Shown piece by piece: positions 1 to 12,500 of a stretch of 64,000 bases of DNA (the first letter of the stretch is position 1; the number at the start of each line of letters is the position of its first letter). The position numbers were made by a program, and so were the translations under genes. This stretch comes from Pomacea canaliculata (taxonomy: Eukaryota > Mollusca > Gastropoda > Architaenioglossa > Ampullariidae), in contig NC_037593.1 of NCBI RefSeq assembly GCF_003073045.1, positions 8,609,525 through 8,673,524 of the forward strand, in the 5' to 3' direction. Under the pieces are notes generated by a model. It was not told where the DNA came from. It searched no databases and saw nothing but the letters and a program-made list of their open reading frames with translations.

Positions 1-108
1 ATGAACTCACTGTTATAGCAACTCCTGTTGTCTCGTTGTCTGCTGCTGACTTTGAATGTTGGCTGGAGGTGTTGTCTCATCGTCATCCATCGTCCACGTC
101 GTTTGCAG

Positions 109-3100
109 CAGTCCTCCGATACAGGAAGTCGGTGCCCAGGGTGATAATCGAGACATCACCGAGCAACAGGAAGACGCCACCTTTCGGCGCCTGTGCAAAG
201 GGATGTCGCTCAGCGTTTGCTACGCCGCAAACACGGGAGGTATCGCCACCCTCACAGGCACTGGACCTAACTTGGTGTGTAAAGGGTTCTCTGACCAGTA
301 AGTACGGCGGACGTAACACCATCGTCATGAACATCATTAACAACAAACCAGTAAAACTAACTCGTGTTTTAACAGACGAGAGCATAATGTGAGAGTGTGT
401 GTGTGTGTGTGCTGTCACAGCTAAAGGTCGAAGGGTGGCGCCAGAACTCTAATTTACCTGTGTGACAGCTATTACGGGACAGAAAGCATTCATTCTTTGT
501 GTGTGTGTGAGAGAGAGAGAAATTATTAGCGCTCAGTCTCCAAAGACGGCAAAACACCAGTTGGAAAACTCGTTACAGATTGTTTGCGGAGTACGGTATC
601 AAGTCCCCTATCAACTTTGCCACGTGGATGGGCTTTGGCCTTCCTCTTTCAGCCTGCATGCTGGTCGTCTGCTGGCTTTGGCTACAGTTAGCATTTCTCG
701 GCTACAGGTAAGTCGCTTTTCCTTCTCTCCTTTCTCTTTAATAATAATAATGGAATAAAAATTTGCAAGGCGTATTACCGCCTGTGAAAGTGAGTTCAAT
801 GAGCTTTGTCAAAAGACTACAAATGACAAATTTAATCATACAGCAAAATAGCAATCGAACAGAAAACGAATAACACCGTGGCAAATATGAACGAAGTGCA
901 TGATGATGATAAACAGAGGAGAGAGCGAAACAGTTCACTGGATGATGAGAAAGATTTTCATTCACCATTCTGTCAGTTACCTACCTTGCAGAAACAAGAG
1001 GAATAAAATTTTACGTACAAAGATATCTTTAGTGCAAAAGTTTCATAGAAAGAAACAAAATGAATCTGAATGTGATGCACGTACCTGGACTTATCAATCT
1101 GGTTGCCACCTAAATTACGCTCTTGACTATAATATATATTGACCTTAAACAACAGAACCATGCCCAAACTCGTATCGTGTCCACAGGAAATTCGCACGCT
1201 GCAGCAGACAGCAGGCAGGCACCCATGATGAAGACCAAAGCAAACGGGTGAAAGCCATCGTCAGGAGTGAATATGAAAATCTCGGGCCAATTAGGTGAAT
1301 GTGAGGACAGTTTGCCTGATGAACCGTTTCTCTTTCTTGGTTATCTGTTCGCTGCTTTTGACTCATCTCTTTTTCCCTCCCTCCTCTCTCTCTCTCTTTA
1401 CACACACACACACGCACATAATATGATAAACGTCATCCCTTGCCAGATCATGATGGAGGATTATCAAATGCCCTTTACTGACTTGCATGTTTAGCTGGCT
1501 TCCAAATACTCAAGAGTCTTTAAGCGACGTCATAAATACGAATTTATATCAATCTATGTGTGTTTCTTTAAAAAAAATTAAAAATCACTGCACTTGTGAT
1601 ATGCAACCAATAGCAGCTGTATATTCTGCTAACTTCCTATTAACTCAGAGATTTATTTCCTTTTTTGATTATAGTTAACCTTGAATGGTCCAATGACTTC
1701 TTGTTGATCTATCTTTCGAGAGTTCTTAGTACCGTCACATCATGAACATAACTGCTTGGTTGACTGTTGTCAGCTTTGCCGAGGGTTCTTTGATGTTCTG
1801 GTTCGTCACTCTCGTCTTACTGTGGCTGACTCGTGACGTGGGCGGAGTCGGAGGCTGGGGAGATGCCTTTCCTTCTGGGTTTGTATTCCATGATTTTCTC
1901 AAGCGCGGTTTGTAGGTTGGCCCTTGGTGTGGAATTGGTTTCCAACTTTGAATGGAGAACAGGAAAATTTCAGCCAATCAATTAAGAAAGTACTGTGGCT
2001 GTTGTGTATGTGCTTGTACGTATAAATAAAATTTATATCTGCTTGATAAAACGTACACGTACGCATGTGTGTATGTAGCCTATTAGTTATACGTACCTTT
2101 AAAATATATCATTAAAAACAAACTAGGAATCGTTTGTTTCAACCACAGTATGGCCAGCGACTCAACTGCCTCCATCTCCATCGCCTTCATCTTATTTTTC
2201 TACCCGTCCACCCCTCCCGCCATTTTGGTCAGACGCCACAGGTCCGAGAAGCACCAGTCCGCTTCTGACATCAACAAAGGCATGACTTCTTTCTTTCTAC
2301 CAGCCTCCCATTTCCCCTTACTCCACGCTTCTCCGAACTCTATGTACTTCAGACTCATAGATATACGTGCACCTCTTCAGAGTATCTGCACATCATTTAC
2401 CGCAGAAAGCCACAAAGTCAGTGAAAAATCACACGAGAACTTCAACTTTTCTAAAAGGCTACTGAGATCATTATATTTTTATAGCGCATTTTTACGCTTT
2501 CATTTAGGTGTGATATGCAGTACAGAATTTTTTTAAAATTAACACACAAACATACAAATATAGACTCAAAATAAATATAGCCCACATACAGTCTGAACAT
2601 AAACAAATCTACAGACACATTACCACAGCATAACAAGGAGCAAGATCTCTCGTCTTTCGCAGTCAGGGTGTCTGAAACATTTTACAGGAACATTTGTAAA
2701 GACAATAACATCAATGCGTTAAATGCATTTTCGTTTTTCGCTCTATCAGTCTTTTTCTTCCTCCACATCACTATTTTTCTTGGTATCTTCTCCACTCTTC
2801 CTCTTTGTCTTCTCTTTAAAACTGCCATTGTCGGGAAACCTTAATTTCAGGTCCCGAAAAGCTCGTCCCACTTCTCAACTGGGAGGTGATCCATAAAAAG
2901 ATTCCTTGGGGTCTCCTGCTGCTCCTGGGAGGAGGCTACGCCATGGCAAGGGGTTGTCAGGTCTGTCAGATATTTTTAGAACAGCAAAACCCAGAAAAAA
3001 GGGTGATTAGGAAGGAAGAACAATCTCTGTTCGGATTCTATTCTCGCTTGAAAAACATACGTTAGCGCGCGTGCACACACACACACACAGAGTCTTTATT

Positions 3101-4766
3101 GAGTGCATATTTTAATAACTACAAAACGTTTACTTCGTTTTTAAAAATAAATTTTAAGTTTTAAATATCAATGTATGAATATATATTTATTATATACTCA
3201 TATGGTAGTGTTTCAATGTATAAATATTTACATCTATATTTCTTAGTGTGTCTGTAATTTACATTATGAATGATTCATTATGTACGCATGCGGTCTATTG
3301 CCGCTGTACTCGATGCAGGAATCCGGACTGTCTCAGTGGATAGGTGAGAAGCTGGAGGTATTTAAGGAGGTCAACCACTGGGGCATGCTCTTCATCATCT
3401 GCTACATCGCCGCCGCCACCACCGAGGTGACGAGCAACAGCGCCATCTCCACGCTGCTCATGCCCATCCTGTCACGTCTGGTCAGTCTCGCCGTCACTGT
3501 TTCTGTTTGCACGTTTGCTTGCCTGTCTGCTCATATGCCCATCCGACGGTCATTCTCTCTCTGCCTTCTCTGGCATGTCGTCGTAGTGCTACCGTCTTAT
3601 GCGTTTTCGCGCATTTCAACAATACCTGTTGTTTAGTATCATCACTGTTTTCCCCCTCCCTCATTTCTCCGTGTGACAGTTACAACGTTTTATCCACAGT
3701 AATTAGAACGGGGATGACTGCTACATCTGTATCTCGTTGTCAGGCACTTAACACGGGCGTCAATCCCCTGGCTTACCTCATCTCGGGAACCATATCCTGC
3801 TCTCTGGCATTTATGTTGCCAGTGGCAACGCCGCCTAACGCGATCGTCTTTTCCTATGGGCGTGTGCGCATCATCGATATGGTTTGTATTTGCTTTCTAT
3901 ATATATAGCTGTAATATGTGTATGTATGACTAGCACGATAGTTCTGCGTAGAACAACGTTTTGTTTTGTTACATTACTCATCACAAAAACCCGACTCACT
4001 GAACCGCTAGAACATGCATACAATTGCTGACAGTTTACAAATATAATAAGTAAACAATTTTTTTTAAAAAAACACCGTGCCCGAGACGAGAACTGAACCC
4101 ATCGCAGCCAACCTTCACTGTATTGGTGACAGGCGCTGACCGTTGAGCCACTGGAAAGATGCTAGTTGTGAGGTCAGAACTCCTAGGAACGATGCACTTG
4201 TCACCAGTACAAAGAGAATCATGTGTCCTCGAGCACCATGTTCTTCTGCTTGGGGTACCCATTTACAAGGCCGGCTGCTTTGCTCTTACAGTGACATATA
4301 TATATAATTATATAGCCGTAATTGTTGGCCGGCATAAAACACCAACCCAATGCCTGAACTTTTACCGTCCAGCATAGTGTGTCACAAGTCACGAACAACT
4401 TATTTTGTAACCTCGGAGTTCTTACTCCCCAAGGTGTCACACACCTCGACCAAACGCATGAAACCTGTGTCTATGGTTATTGACCAATCAATGTAAACAG
4501 ACGATGAATATTACAAAAGAAATAATAATAAGCGGTACTAGTTCTAAACGTCGTCTGTTCACTCTCTCGATTGGTTTGAACGCAGCCCTACTGTGGAGAG
4601 TGCGTCACTGTACGTGCCCTTTCTGCTACAGATACTCGCAGGACTGGGCATGAACCTGCTGGCTGTTCCACTTGTTGTCCTTGCCGCCGGGACGCTGGGA
4701 GATGCCATATTCGAGTTCAAGACTTTCCATGAAGCTTTCAGGAATCGTTCAATGTCAACTATTTAA
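109..4766 (+). CDS. SLC13 family Na+/dicarboxylate cotransporter, 3' part (nine exons)
   Basis: Membrane symporter of the DASS/SLC13 family, which couples Na+ to uptake of di- and tricarboxylates such as citrate and succinate, or of sulfate. Exons read from splice sites and phase: 109-297, 579-707, 1187-1294, 1774-1878, 2149-2279, 2851-2960, 3319-3480, 3744-3881, 4632-4766 (stop TAA). They join without a break into 401 residues. Visible family blocks are [52 protein letters not shown] and [16 protein letters not shown]. The run [16 protein letters not shown] fits the Na+/dicarboxylate symporter signature. The second substrate-binding SNT-type motif reads S-N-S. The last exon is a short hydrophobic helix and tail ending MSTI. 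The start codon, first transmembrane helices and first SNT motif lie left of the window. Substrate and the exact SLC13 member (A2, A3 or A5-like) cannot be fixed here. The first exon could start at 125 instead of 109. Exon 5 probably ends at a GC donor. Confidence 0.93.
3882..4631 (+). other. last SLC13 intron
   Basis: The 750-bp intron between exons 8 and 9 (GT at 3882, AG before 4632). Apart from the minus-strand tRNA-like element it holds only AT-rich sequence. Reading frames of about 70 codons here have no family resemblance. Confidence 0.75.
4075..4158 (-). repeat. tRNA-derived SINE head or tRNA pseudogene
   Basis: Read on the minus strand, this stretch in the last SLC13 intron has an A box-like run (AGTGGCTCAACGGTCAGCG, 4134-4152) and a B box-like run (GGGTTCAGTTCTC, 4088-4100) at tRNA spacing. 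It ends in CTCGGGCACGG followed by a T run. The anticodon-loop equivalent lacks the conserved T at position 33, and the acceptor stem does not pair well, so it is not a working tRNA. No clear target-site duplication was seen. Confidence 0.6.
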
Positions 4767-6556
4767 AACATGGGTGTATATATATATACCCTTAATGCTG
4801 AGATTGAAAGCGCCTTGGTATCCTGATGCTTCTGCCTGCCTTTACAATGCCACTGGAAGTGTTTGAACGACAACTCTACTGAAACATTAGACACATTGGT
4901 TCTTTCACATTGACATGCGGGAAGAGTCTGTAGGCCCTATAGTCTGCTTATTTATGTACAGACCTTGGTCTGCTCAATAATTGCCAGTTCAAGGCTGGAT
5001 CAGGATGGAAATGACTGAAATCATTTACTTGGAAAAAGAACACCCTCTACCCAATGTACCAAATTTAATAACAAAAGTTACACCGGTGAAGAGGATGAAT
5101 GGGGAGGACAGGGCTCTGTATTCCACATGCAATACCCTAGACATGGTGAACCATTTTTTTTTTTTGCCCACACAGGCACTAAGCTAGTGGGCAATCTATG
5201 ACACCTAACATGGGCTTTCAATATGGATAATTGTTGTTAATTTATAATTATTATTCTCAACATGTGAGACACTGTATTATCAAAATCTTTGCCATAGTTT
5301 TCTTTTTGTTTAATAAGTTTACATTTTGCTTACTATTCAGAGATAATTAATCTGATTCAAATTAAGTTACTGTATGTTTTTCTATTTGATTTTTTGATAC
5401 ATATTTTGTTTACATTTTATATTCTGAGTGTATTATGAAATCATGTAAGAATAAAAACATATTTTCAGAAGAAAAATACTATGCCTTTCATCTCAACTGC
5501 TGCCTTTGACAATTTCTTTTTGTACAAATCACTCTGAACACATGAACTGATATTAACACCCAATAACTACACTTTCATTCAGTTTCCAGCAATATGAAGT
5601 GTGTGCTTGAAACAAACAGATTTAGAGTAATTTGTATTATTTCAATTACAAAGCATGCATTTTCATTATTGTAACACATTTTTTATAAAAGAGATGTACT
5701 GTATAAAAGGAACAAATATGACCTACTAATCTGACTAGGCCTACTAGCCTGATTTATAAGAAAAAAAAAGAAAAACAACAAACACATTAATTTTATTTTT
5801 ACTGTTTATCATTTAACCAACTCTTGGCATGCATTTTTCATGTTTACAGAAAATTTAAAAACACCCCTTTTTATCTCAACATGTATCACAGGCAATTTTT
5901 CTTGCAAAACACTTGTGCAAATAATTCTTTATCAGAGACAGAGAAATATGAACTGGGACTCTACACAGATTAATACAGACATAAAATAAGGAATGTTTAC
6001 AATTTTGTTATCAGTACTTAATGACCTTTCTCTCACAATCACAAAACATGCTGTTCAATATTGCACAGAAAGTGACATGCTTCAGCACCTTTTAAGAAAT
6101 CCATTGCCATTCAATTCTTGCAACATGTAACTATATTTGCTAACTGGTCATGTCTCATCCATACTAGTTACTTCATGTGCTTCCATTAGCTAATGCATCA
6201 ATCACATTTTTTTTTGACATCTCTTGCTCAACTGTACCAGGTCACATCTTCACAAACTTCATGTGATGATGATGTGGTGGCATCAAGATGATACACACAT
6301 TATGAACAAATAGAATGAGTTACAATGAAGGCTGCAAGCTGTTCATATTTCATCCTAAAACATTCAACAGTACAGGGGCTAGTTGCACAACATTTCTAAA
6401 ATTGTCATAAAGAAGAAAACTTTGAAATGCTTTTCAAAAATTGCTCTTACGCCATTTAGATGCATTGAACAAGCACATGCAAAAAAAAGCAGCTAACACC
6501 CTGCTGGTCTTCTTAATAGCCCATCTGACATTCACTCGATCATGTTCACCATATCT
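4767..6556. other. convergent 3' ends of SLC13 and VPS33A
   Basis: AT-rich, no coding signal. A plus-strand AATAAA at 5450-5455 is a candidate poly(A) signal for SLC13, giving a 3' UTR of about 0.7 kb. A minus-strand AATAAA (5792-5797 as TTTATT on plus) could serve VPS33A. The two 3' UTRs therefore end close together or abut. This is inferred from signal hexamers only. Confidence 0.5.
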
Positions 6557-9500
6557 TTAAGTTTCAAATGGATTCAGGCTGACACTTTCCACAGTCTGAG
6601 TGAGGCCATCAATCAAACGATCTCCAGTAATGATAGATGTACTGGCAATCACATAGTCTGTTCCTCCTGCAATAGTGTTATTAAATTTATTACATAAAAG
6701 TTCATGCATACACCTGTACATCAGGATTGAAATAAAAAAATGTGCCCGTTACAGAACAAAAGAAAGCAGTTGTTTAAGTTTTGACAAGTTATACCTCTTA
6801 GTGCAATTAAAACCAAAACCAAACCATAAAACCCAATCCACGAAACTGAATTTGGACCCAAAAGCTGGCATGGATGGTTTTAATAACAGTCTTTCTTAAC
6901 AATACAGGAAAGTTTTATTTTCATTAAAGTTACTGAATAATGTAGTTCATCCTCAGTCTTATATTGTGATAATGATCATGACAGATACATTTAATGCAAA
7001 GTTTATTTACGAGTTTTCATCAGGACTGATGGTTACTGGAAAACTAATTTACTGGAAAACCTGGTAATAAGCAGTCTAGGCTCACTTATGAGAAAAAATA
7101 AATTCATTAATTATATGCAGACCTAAAAATATACACATAATGTTATTACTATGTATGCACATAATGGGTTTTACAAAAGTAAGCACCTACCACTTTCAGA
7201 GCTGGCCATTACTATTAAAACCAGGTATGTTTATATTAGAGCAATATGAGTACTGCCAAAACTAATTATGTTGGTATTCACAATGTCCACAACTTATTGC
7301 CTTGGAAATATCATCTTCCTGTCCCATCCCAGTGGAAACAAGGCTGATTCAGAGGGCAGGCAATAATATGCACATTCCTCCCTTTGATTGTGGAATAAAA
7401 TATTAGAAATATTTAATAGTCTGAAATAGCCATCATAATAGATAAACCATGTAAGATCTTATTGGCCTGACCAGCCTGTAAGTTGTTGCAAACTCAACAA
7501 AAATACCAGTCACAGAAATTATTTGTTTGTGTTTTTGCATCTTCTCAGCACAAAAAATACCAATGGTAAATACATTCCCAAACTAAGATGCAAGATATAA
7601 TAATGAAAAAAAGAAAACAAAAACAAACCACCAAAAAATCAAAACCATTATGCTCTGAAGCAACATAGGACAGTTTCTAGAAGTCTTGCTGCACTAGCTC
7701 AAATGAGCATGTCCTCTGATAGCCAGCTAGTGTCTCCAGAAGCACATCTCCCGTCAGAACACTGGTAGATCCCACAATGAAATCACTGCTCACTAAATAA
7801 ATAGACCCATGCACATGCAGTTAGCAGAACAAGCAGTTAGTAACTTGAAGCAGAAGGCAGTACACATAAAAAAGACACTTGAAATAATATGGTTAATTCT
7901 GTTTAATTTAGAAAGGTGCATGCAAAAGACCTCTTAATGCAGATGAAAGAAATAAGCCATGCATCTACCTAATAAATACTTTTGGGGATATGAAAGTTTA
8001 TTTTAGTGAATACTGTTTTCTTACAGAAACCAAGCATCAAAGAGTTTTCAGCTATAACAGTTTAATTTTTGTAAATTTTTTATCTTTTACTTTGCTACCA
8101 TATTGCTGCTGAGTGAAAAGATAATCCCATAAGAACGCAAACATTAATGACAATAAAATTACATCAAAGTTTAAGAAACTTCTAAATGAATGCAGCTTTT
8201 TGAGATATGTATTATATCACGTTATTTCTAATGTCATCTGATGGGGTTTACACAATAATACATCACTGTAAATAAAAACTGAAAATGATAGATTACATGG
8301 CTTAAATCTTTAACAGATAGACAAACAGCAGAACTTAGAATTTCACTTTAAAAATCTGACTTTGAAAATCTAGACTCATCCACAACACCTCCACAATACA
8401 GACATGGAAGCAGACACCCAAACTTAGGTATCACTAACCTATCCCCATAAATAAAGCAAATAAAAAGTTTAAAAAAAAAAAAAAGCAAAACATGCAAAAC
8501 CATCCAAGATAACAAAAAACAAACTAAACAAGTCATACCATCATCCATTTGGGCAAGAAAACGGAGTGCTGCAATCTCAGCATATGTCACTCCCCCCAGG
8601 AAAAACACTAGAGTAAGACGCTGATCTCCAGTACTGGACTGTGATGAACTAACAGAACTTCCTGTGGATAAAGAATTTAGCTTGTGAAGATAAATTTGGT
8701 TCATATAACTTCAGAAAAAAGTCTTGAAGCAACATTATTATCTAATGTTATTCTGACAATGTTCTGCTTTAGCCATATCAAAGGTGCATTTACATGACTA
8801 ATGCATTTAATCATCATCAAGACAAACTTTTATGTTGCCTAAATAGAACTTGATATTGATTTATGCACATTCCATGTTTCTAGAGGCAGATTTCATGTTT
8901 AGTTCCATTAAATTAGCATTGTTTTTAATGTGCATCTGTTACTTAAATGAGACGGCATCAAGACTCACTTCGTTTTCTTAAGGCAGATGGAATCTGCTGC
9001 ACCTCCTCTACTTTTGGCCCAGGCAGAAGGTTTAAAACTTCTGTTATGCTACGCCATCCTGGCCTTGCAAGGTACTGCGCAAGTCGCACAGAAAGTGGGG
9101 CATACCCACTGAAGACGTAGGCAATGTCTGTTGGATTCTGCAAGTATTTGCAATAATACTATATTTCTTGCAACATTGTATACATCACAAGCTGGCACAG
9201 AAAATGGCTAACATTTCTATGTGTAATATTTAAGTTAATCCTATGTGTACTTTTTTCAGTGATTCTAATTCACTAAGCTCCAAAAATCCTTACTTTTCTT
9301 TTTTGATTTTGATTGTATAAGTGCACTTGAACATGTGCACAGGTGTGAGATGCTTGTAAGTAAAAATTAAAAGTGTAGAAAATTATTGAAGATATAAATA
9401 GATTATAGGATTACCTGTTCATTGACATCATCAACAATGAGTTTCAGAGACTTGCGGATGATCTGATATGAGCGAGCACCATGTGGCCGAAGCATGCCTG

Positions 9501-12500
9501 TTTTTTCTAAGTTTGCTAGTGTTACAATATGCTCAAAGCCATAGGTCTGGATAATCTCTCGTTTATAGAAGTCAAGCACTTTTGGTTTTAACCCGTCATT
9601 GCATATCGACTGTATGCATATCAGTCGTAGTACCTGTAATCAGAGGGGAAAATTAGTAAATTGAAAAAGATAAAAAAATTATTCAATATGTCTTAGGTCT
9701 GAAAATTGAGTATTCATTATTTAATCACAATGTATCTTCTGTGCTTGCTTACCTTAGTTAGTTTTTCTTGCTTGGAAATACAATCCTCAATGAAAGGATG
9801 AACTTTGTCAGTTTCAAGGCCATTGATAAATTCTTAAACAGATCACAAATAGGATATATATGAATGCATATGAAGGTGTGTATACATACATGAAAAAAAA
9901 ACCCACACCCATAAGCTGAAGAAGTAGCTTTTGACACATGCTTTGTAATTGCTCACATGCTTTCTCCTTCACACACAGAGTAGCAGTTTCTTTAGCTGGC
10001 ACCGTATCACCACCTAAATCAACATCACAAAACTATGTTTACCTTGCTGACAGCGCAGTGCATCAATAAAGGGATCAGAATCTGTCACCTCTTTTATAAG
10101 TTCAGCAATAGTTGTATCTGAAATTTAGAAGACCAAAAAATGTTAAACTAAAATTTCCCAGGTACAGCTATATCCCAGCTACACTTGATGTTTGGCCTTC
10201 TTGGCCTCTTAAGTTCAAATGAGCATTATAGCACCAAAATTTTCATTCAATGTTCTGTCTAAAATATTAAACACCTTAACTAGTTAATCTTCCCCCACTT
10301 TTGAGATTATCAGTTAAAGAAACATCTTTTTAAAAGAACAAAATACTCACTTCCAGTACAAAGACAGAAGCCACATAAGCTTGCTTTAAGAGTGAACTCC
10401 TCATACTCATTACTACATTACTTACGAGTGGCAAGAGACTGGCGAGTAGCTTGAAGATGCGGTAGTTTGGATACAAACTGCTTCATTTCCCCAATTGTCT
10501 TTGCAGCATGTCGTTCCTAATTAGATTAGATTTGTTTGATTTTAGTTCTATGTTACTCTTTCATTACAATTTCATCTGAAACTAGCTACACCAGCTAGAG
10601 TAGAATTTGAGAACATAATTCTTCAAGGTCACACACTTTTTTGAGAGAAAAATTCTTTAAAATATCACTCACATCAAACTCTGCAGTGATGTGTTTGGCT
10701 TTTTTGCTGACTATACTCCCAACAGCATTGAAGTTCTTGTCTCTCAGCTCAGCAAATAAAGCATCTGAAGAATTCAGGACAACTTTTTTGGTCTCTCCAG
10801 CATCTTGCGAGCCACCAGGATTCAGCTTGTCCAGAGGTACTTTCACACTTGCTGAAAGTGAAATATAAGGCTGTTTATATTTTACAGTTGCTTCAATGTA
10901 ATTTACTTTCACTTCACATGAACTGAAACTAAACAAATTATATTTTATGTTTAATTCTAAACTCAGTTTAATTCAGATGTGATGTCAAAATATAGGTACT
11001 TTGAAATTACTGTACAATAAATGTCAGATAAATCTTTAAGGCTATAAATGTTGTAATAATGTATAATGCCATTTTACAATGATGTCAAAAATTAATAATT
11101 ATCAACACAAGGAAATGAAGAAGCTCTTTTGCAACCTCTGGCATATTTGTAAAAGAATGCCTTTAATGCATTTATATCAGTACAAAGAATTTTTATTTCA
11201 ATTAGGAAAACGTGGTAAACATGTGAAAATAACTTTTCTTCTCATCAACTGCAGGAAAACGTTAGCATCAAGTTTAAGAAGACTCACTATTGTTGATGCC
11301 AAAAATCTCATCAATAAGGCCTTCATAAGTGAGCTGAGACAACAGTGGGGTGAGCAGGTCAACTGTGCGATCAAGAATGAGCAGACTGTCAATTTGAGGC
11401 ATGACTTGGGGCTCTTTGCCACTCACTTCAGCCCTCATTCTTCGCATCATTTCCATTAAATGCTGCAAGATAATTCACCAAAGTCATCCTGACAGATTGC
11501 CATGACCATAACAAACTTCACTGACACAGTGATAAGATGTAAGCAGAATACTGATTCAGGTATATATGTAAATAGACACTAATTCAGCTATATGTAAATG
11601 ACAACTTCTTTAGGATGCTTTAACCATAGCCATCCTGTGTCACAAAAGAATCACTGAAAGTATTATAAAATGTTAAGCTGCAATTCTTGTACATCTTTCC
11701 AACTGAAGTAAATTGCAGTATCACAATTACAATAGAACTGTTAATTAAATCTATTTCTTGATGAGACTTATTTTGAAGATGTATAATGATTACAAACAAA
11801 AATAAATGAAAGTACTAACTTTGGCACAGTCCCCTTTTCCATGAATATACTGAATTGTCCCATATAAAGCCTGCAATGTTATCAATGACTGGGCGACGTA
11901 AAACATTGATGTGAAATCATTTTCCACATAGCTCTCCTGCAAATAAAGGAAACATTAGTTTTTCCACCCCTGTAGTTAGCCATTGCAACTGATCATTCTA
12001 ACTATACTTATATATTTGGGGAACAATTTCATTCTTTATAAAGTTCACACAAACATGAAAGACTGAAAAAGCATCCACTTCATTAAAAATAAAGATGAAG
12101 TGTTGTTCATGCTCATGAACATTACAACCTTACCCTGAAAGCTTCATTCATCTCCATAGAAAGAAGATCTGCATCAAATGGAATCAGCCCCATATTAAAC
12201 TCCTCCACCGATGCAAACGAGCCATACACCCCCTTTTCCTGTAAGGATGGGAAAAATATCCTTCTCTGTAAGGTCTCTTCTCCAGTTTCTACCTTTATTT
12301 TCAGCAATTTTTTCACTTTTCTTGTCAGCGGAAAATAGACAAGGGACTGAGAGTTACATTACGTGCTCAAACAAGTCAATGTTGCTCAATTTTACAAACT
12401 ACAGCAGTACTGCAAACCATTTTTTTAAGCATACTGACTTGGGATGGCTAGGGTTGTCTATTGCTGTATATTTGTTAACAAATTTGCATAAACCTTAAAA

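Noticed and set aside
4075..4158. Functional tRNA gene
   Set aside because: Acceptor and anticodon stems are poor and T33 is missing. It is better read as a SINE head or pseudogene.
8348..8538. Continuation of the VPS33A exon 14 frame
   Set aside because: Runs past a clear donor (GTATGA) into low-complexity Lys/Phe sequence, and both terminal exons fit the spliced phase.
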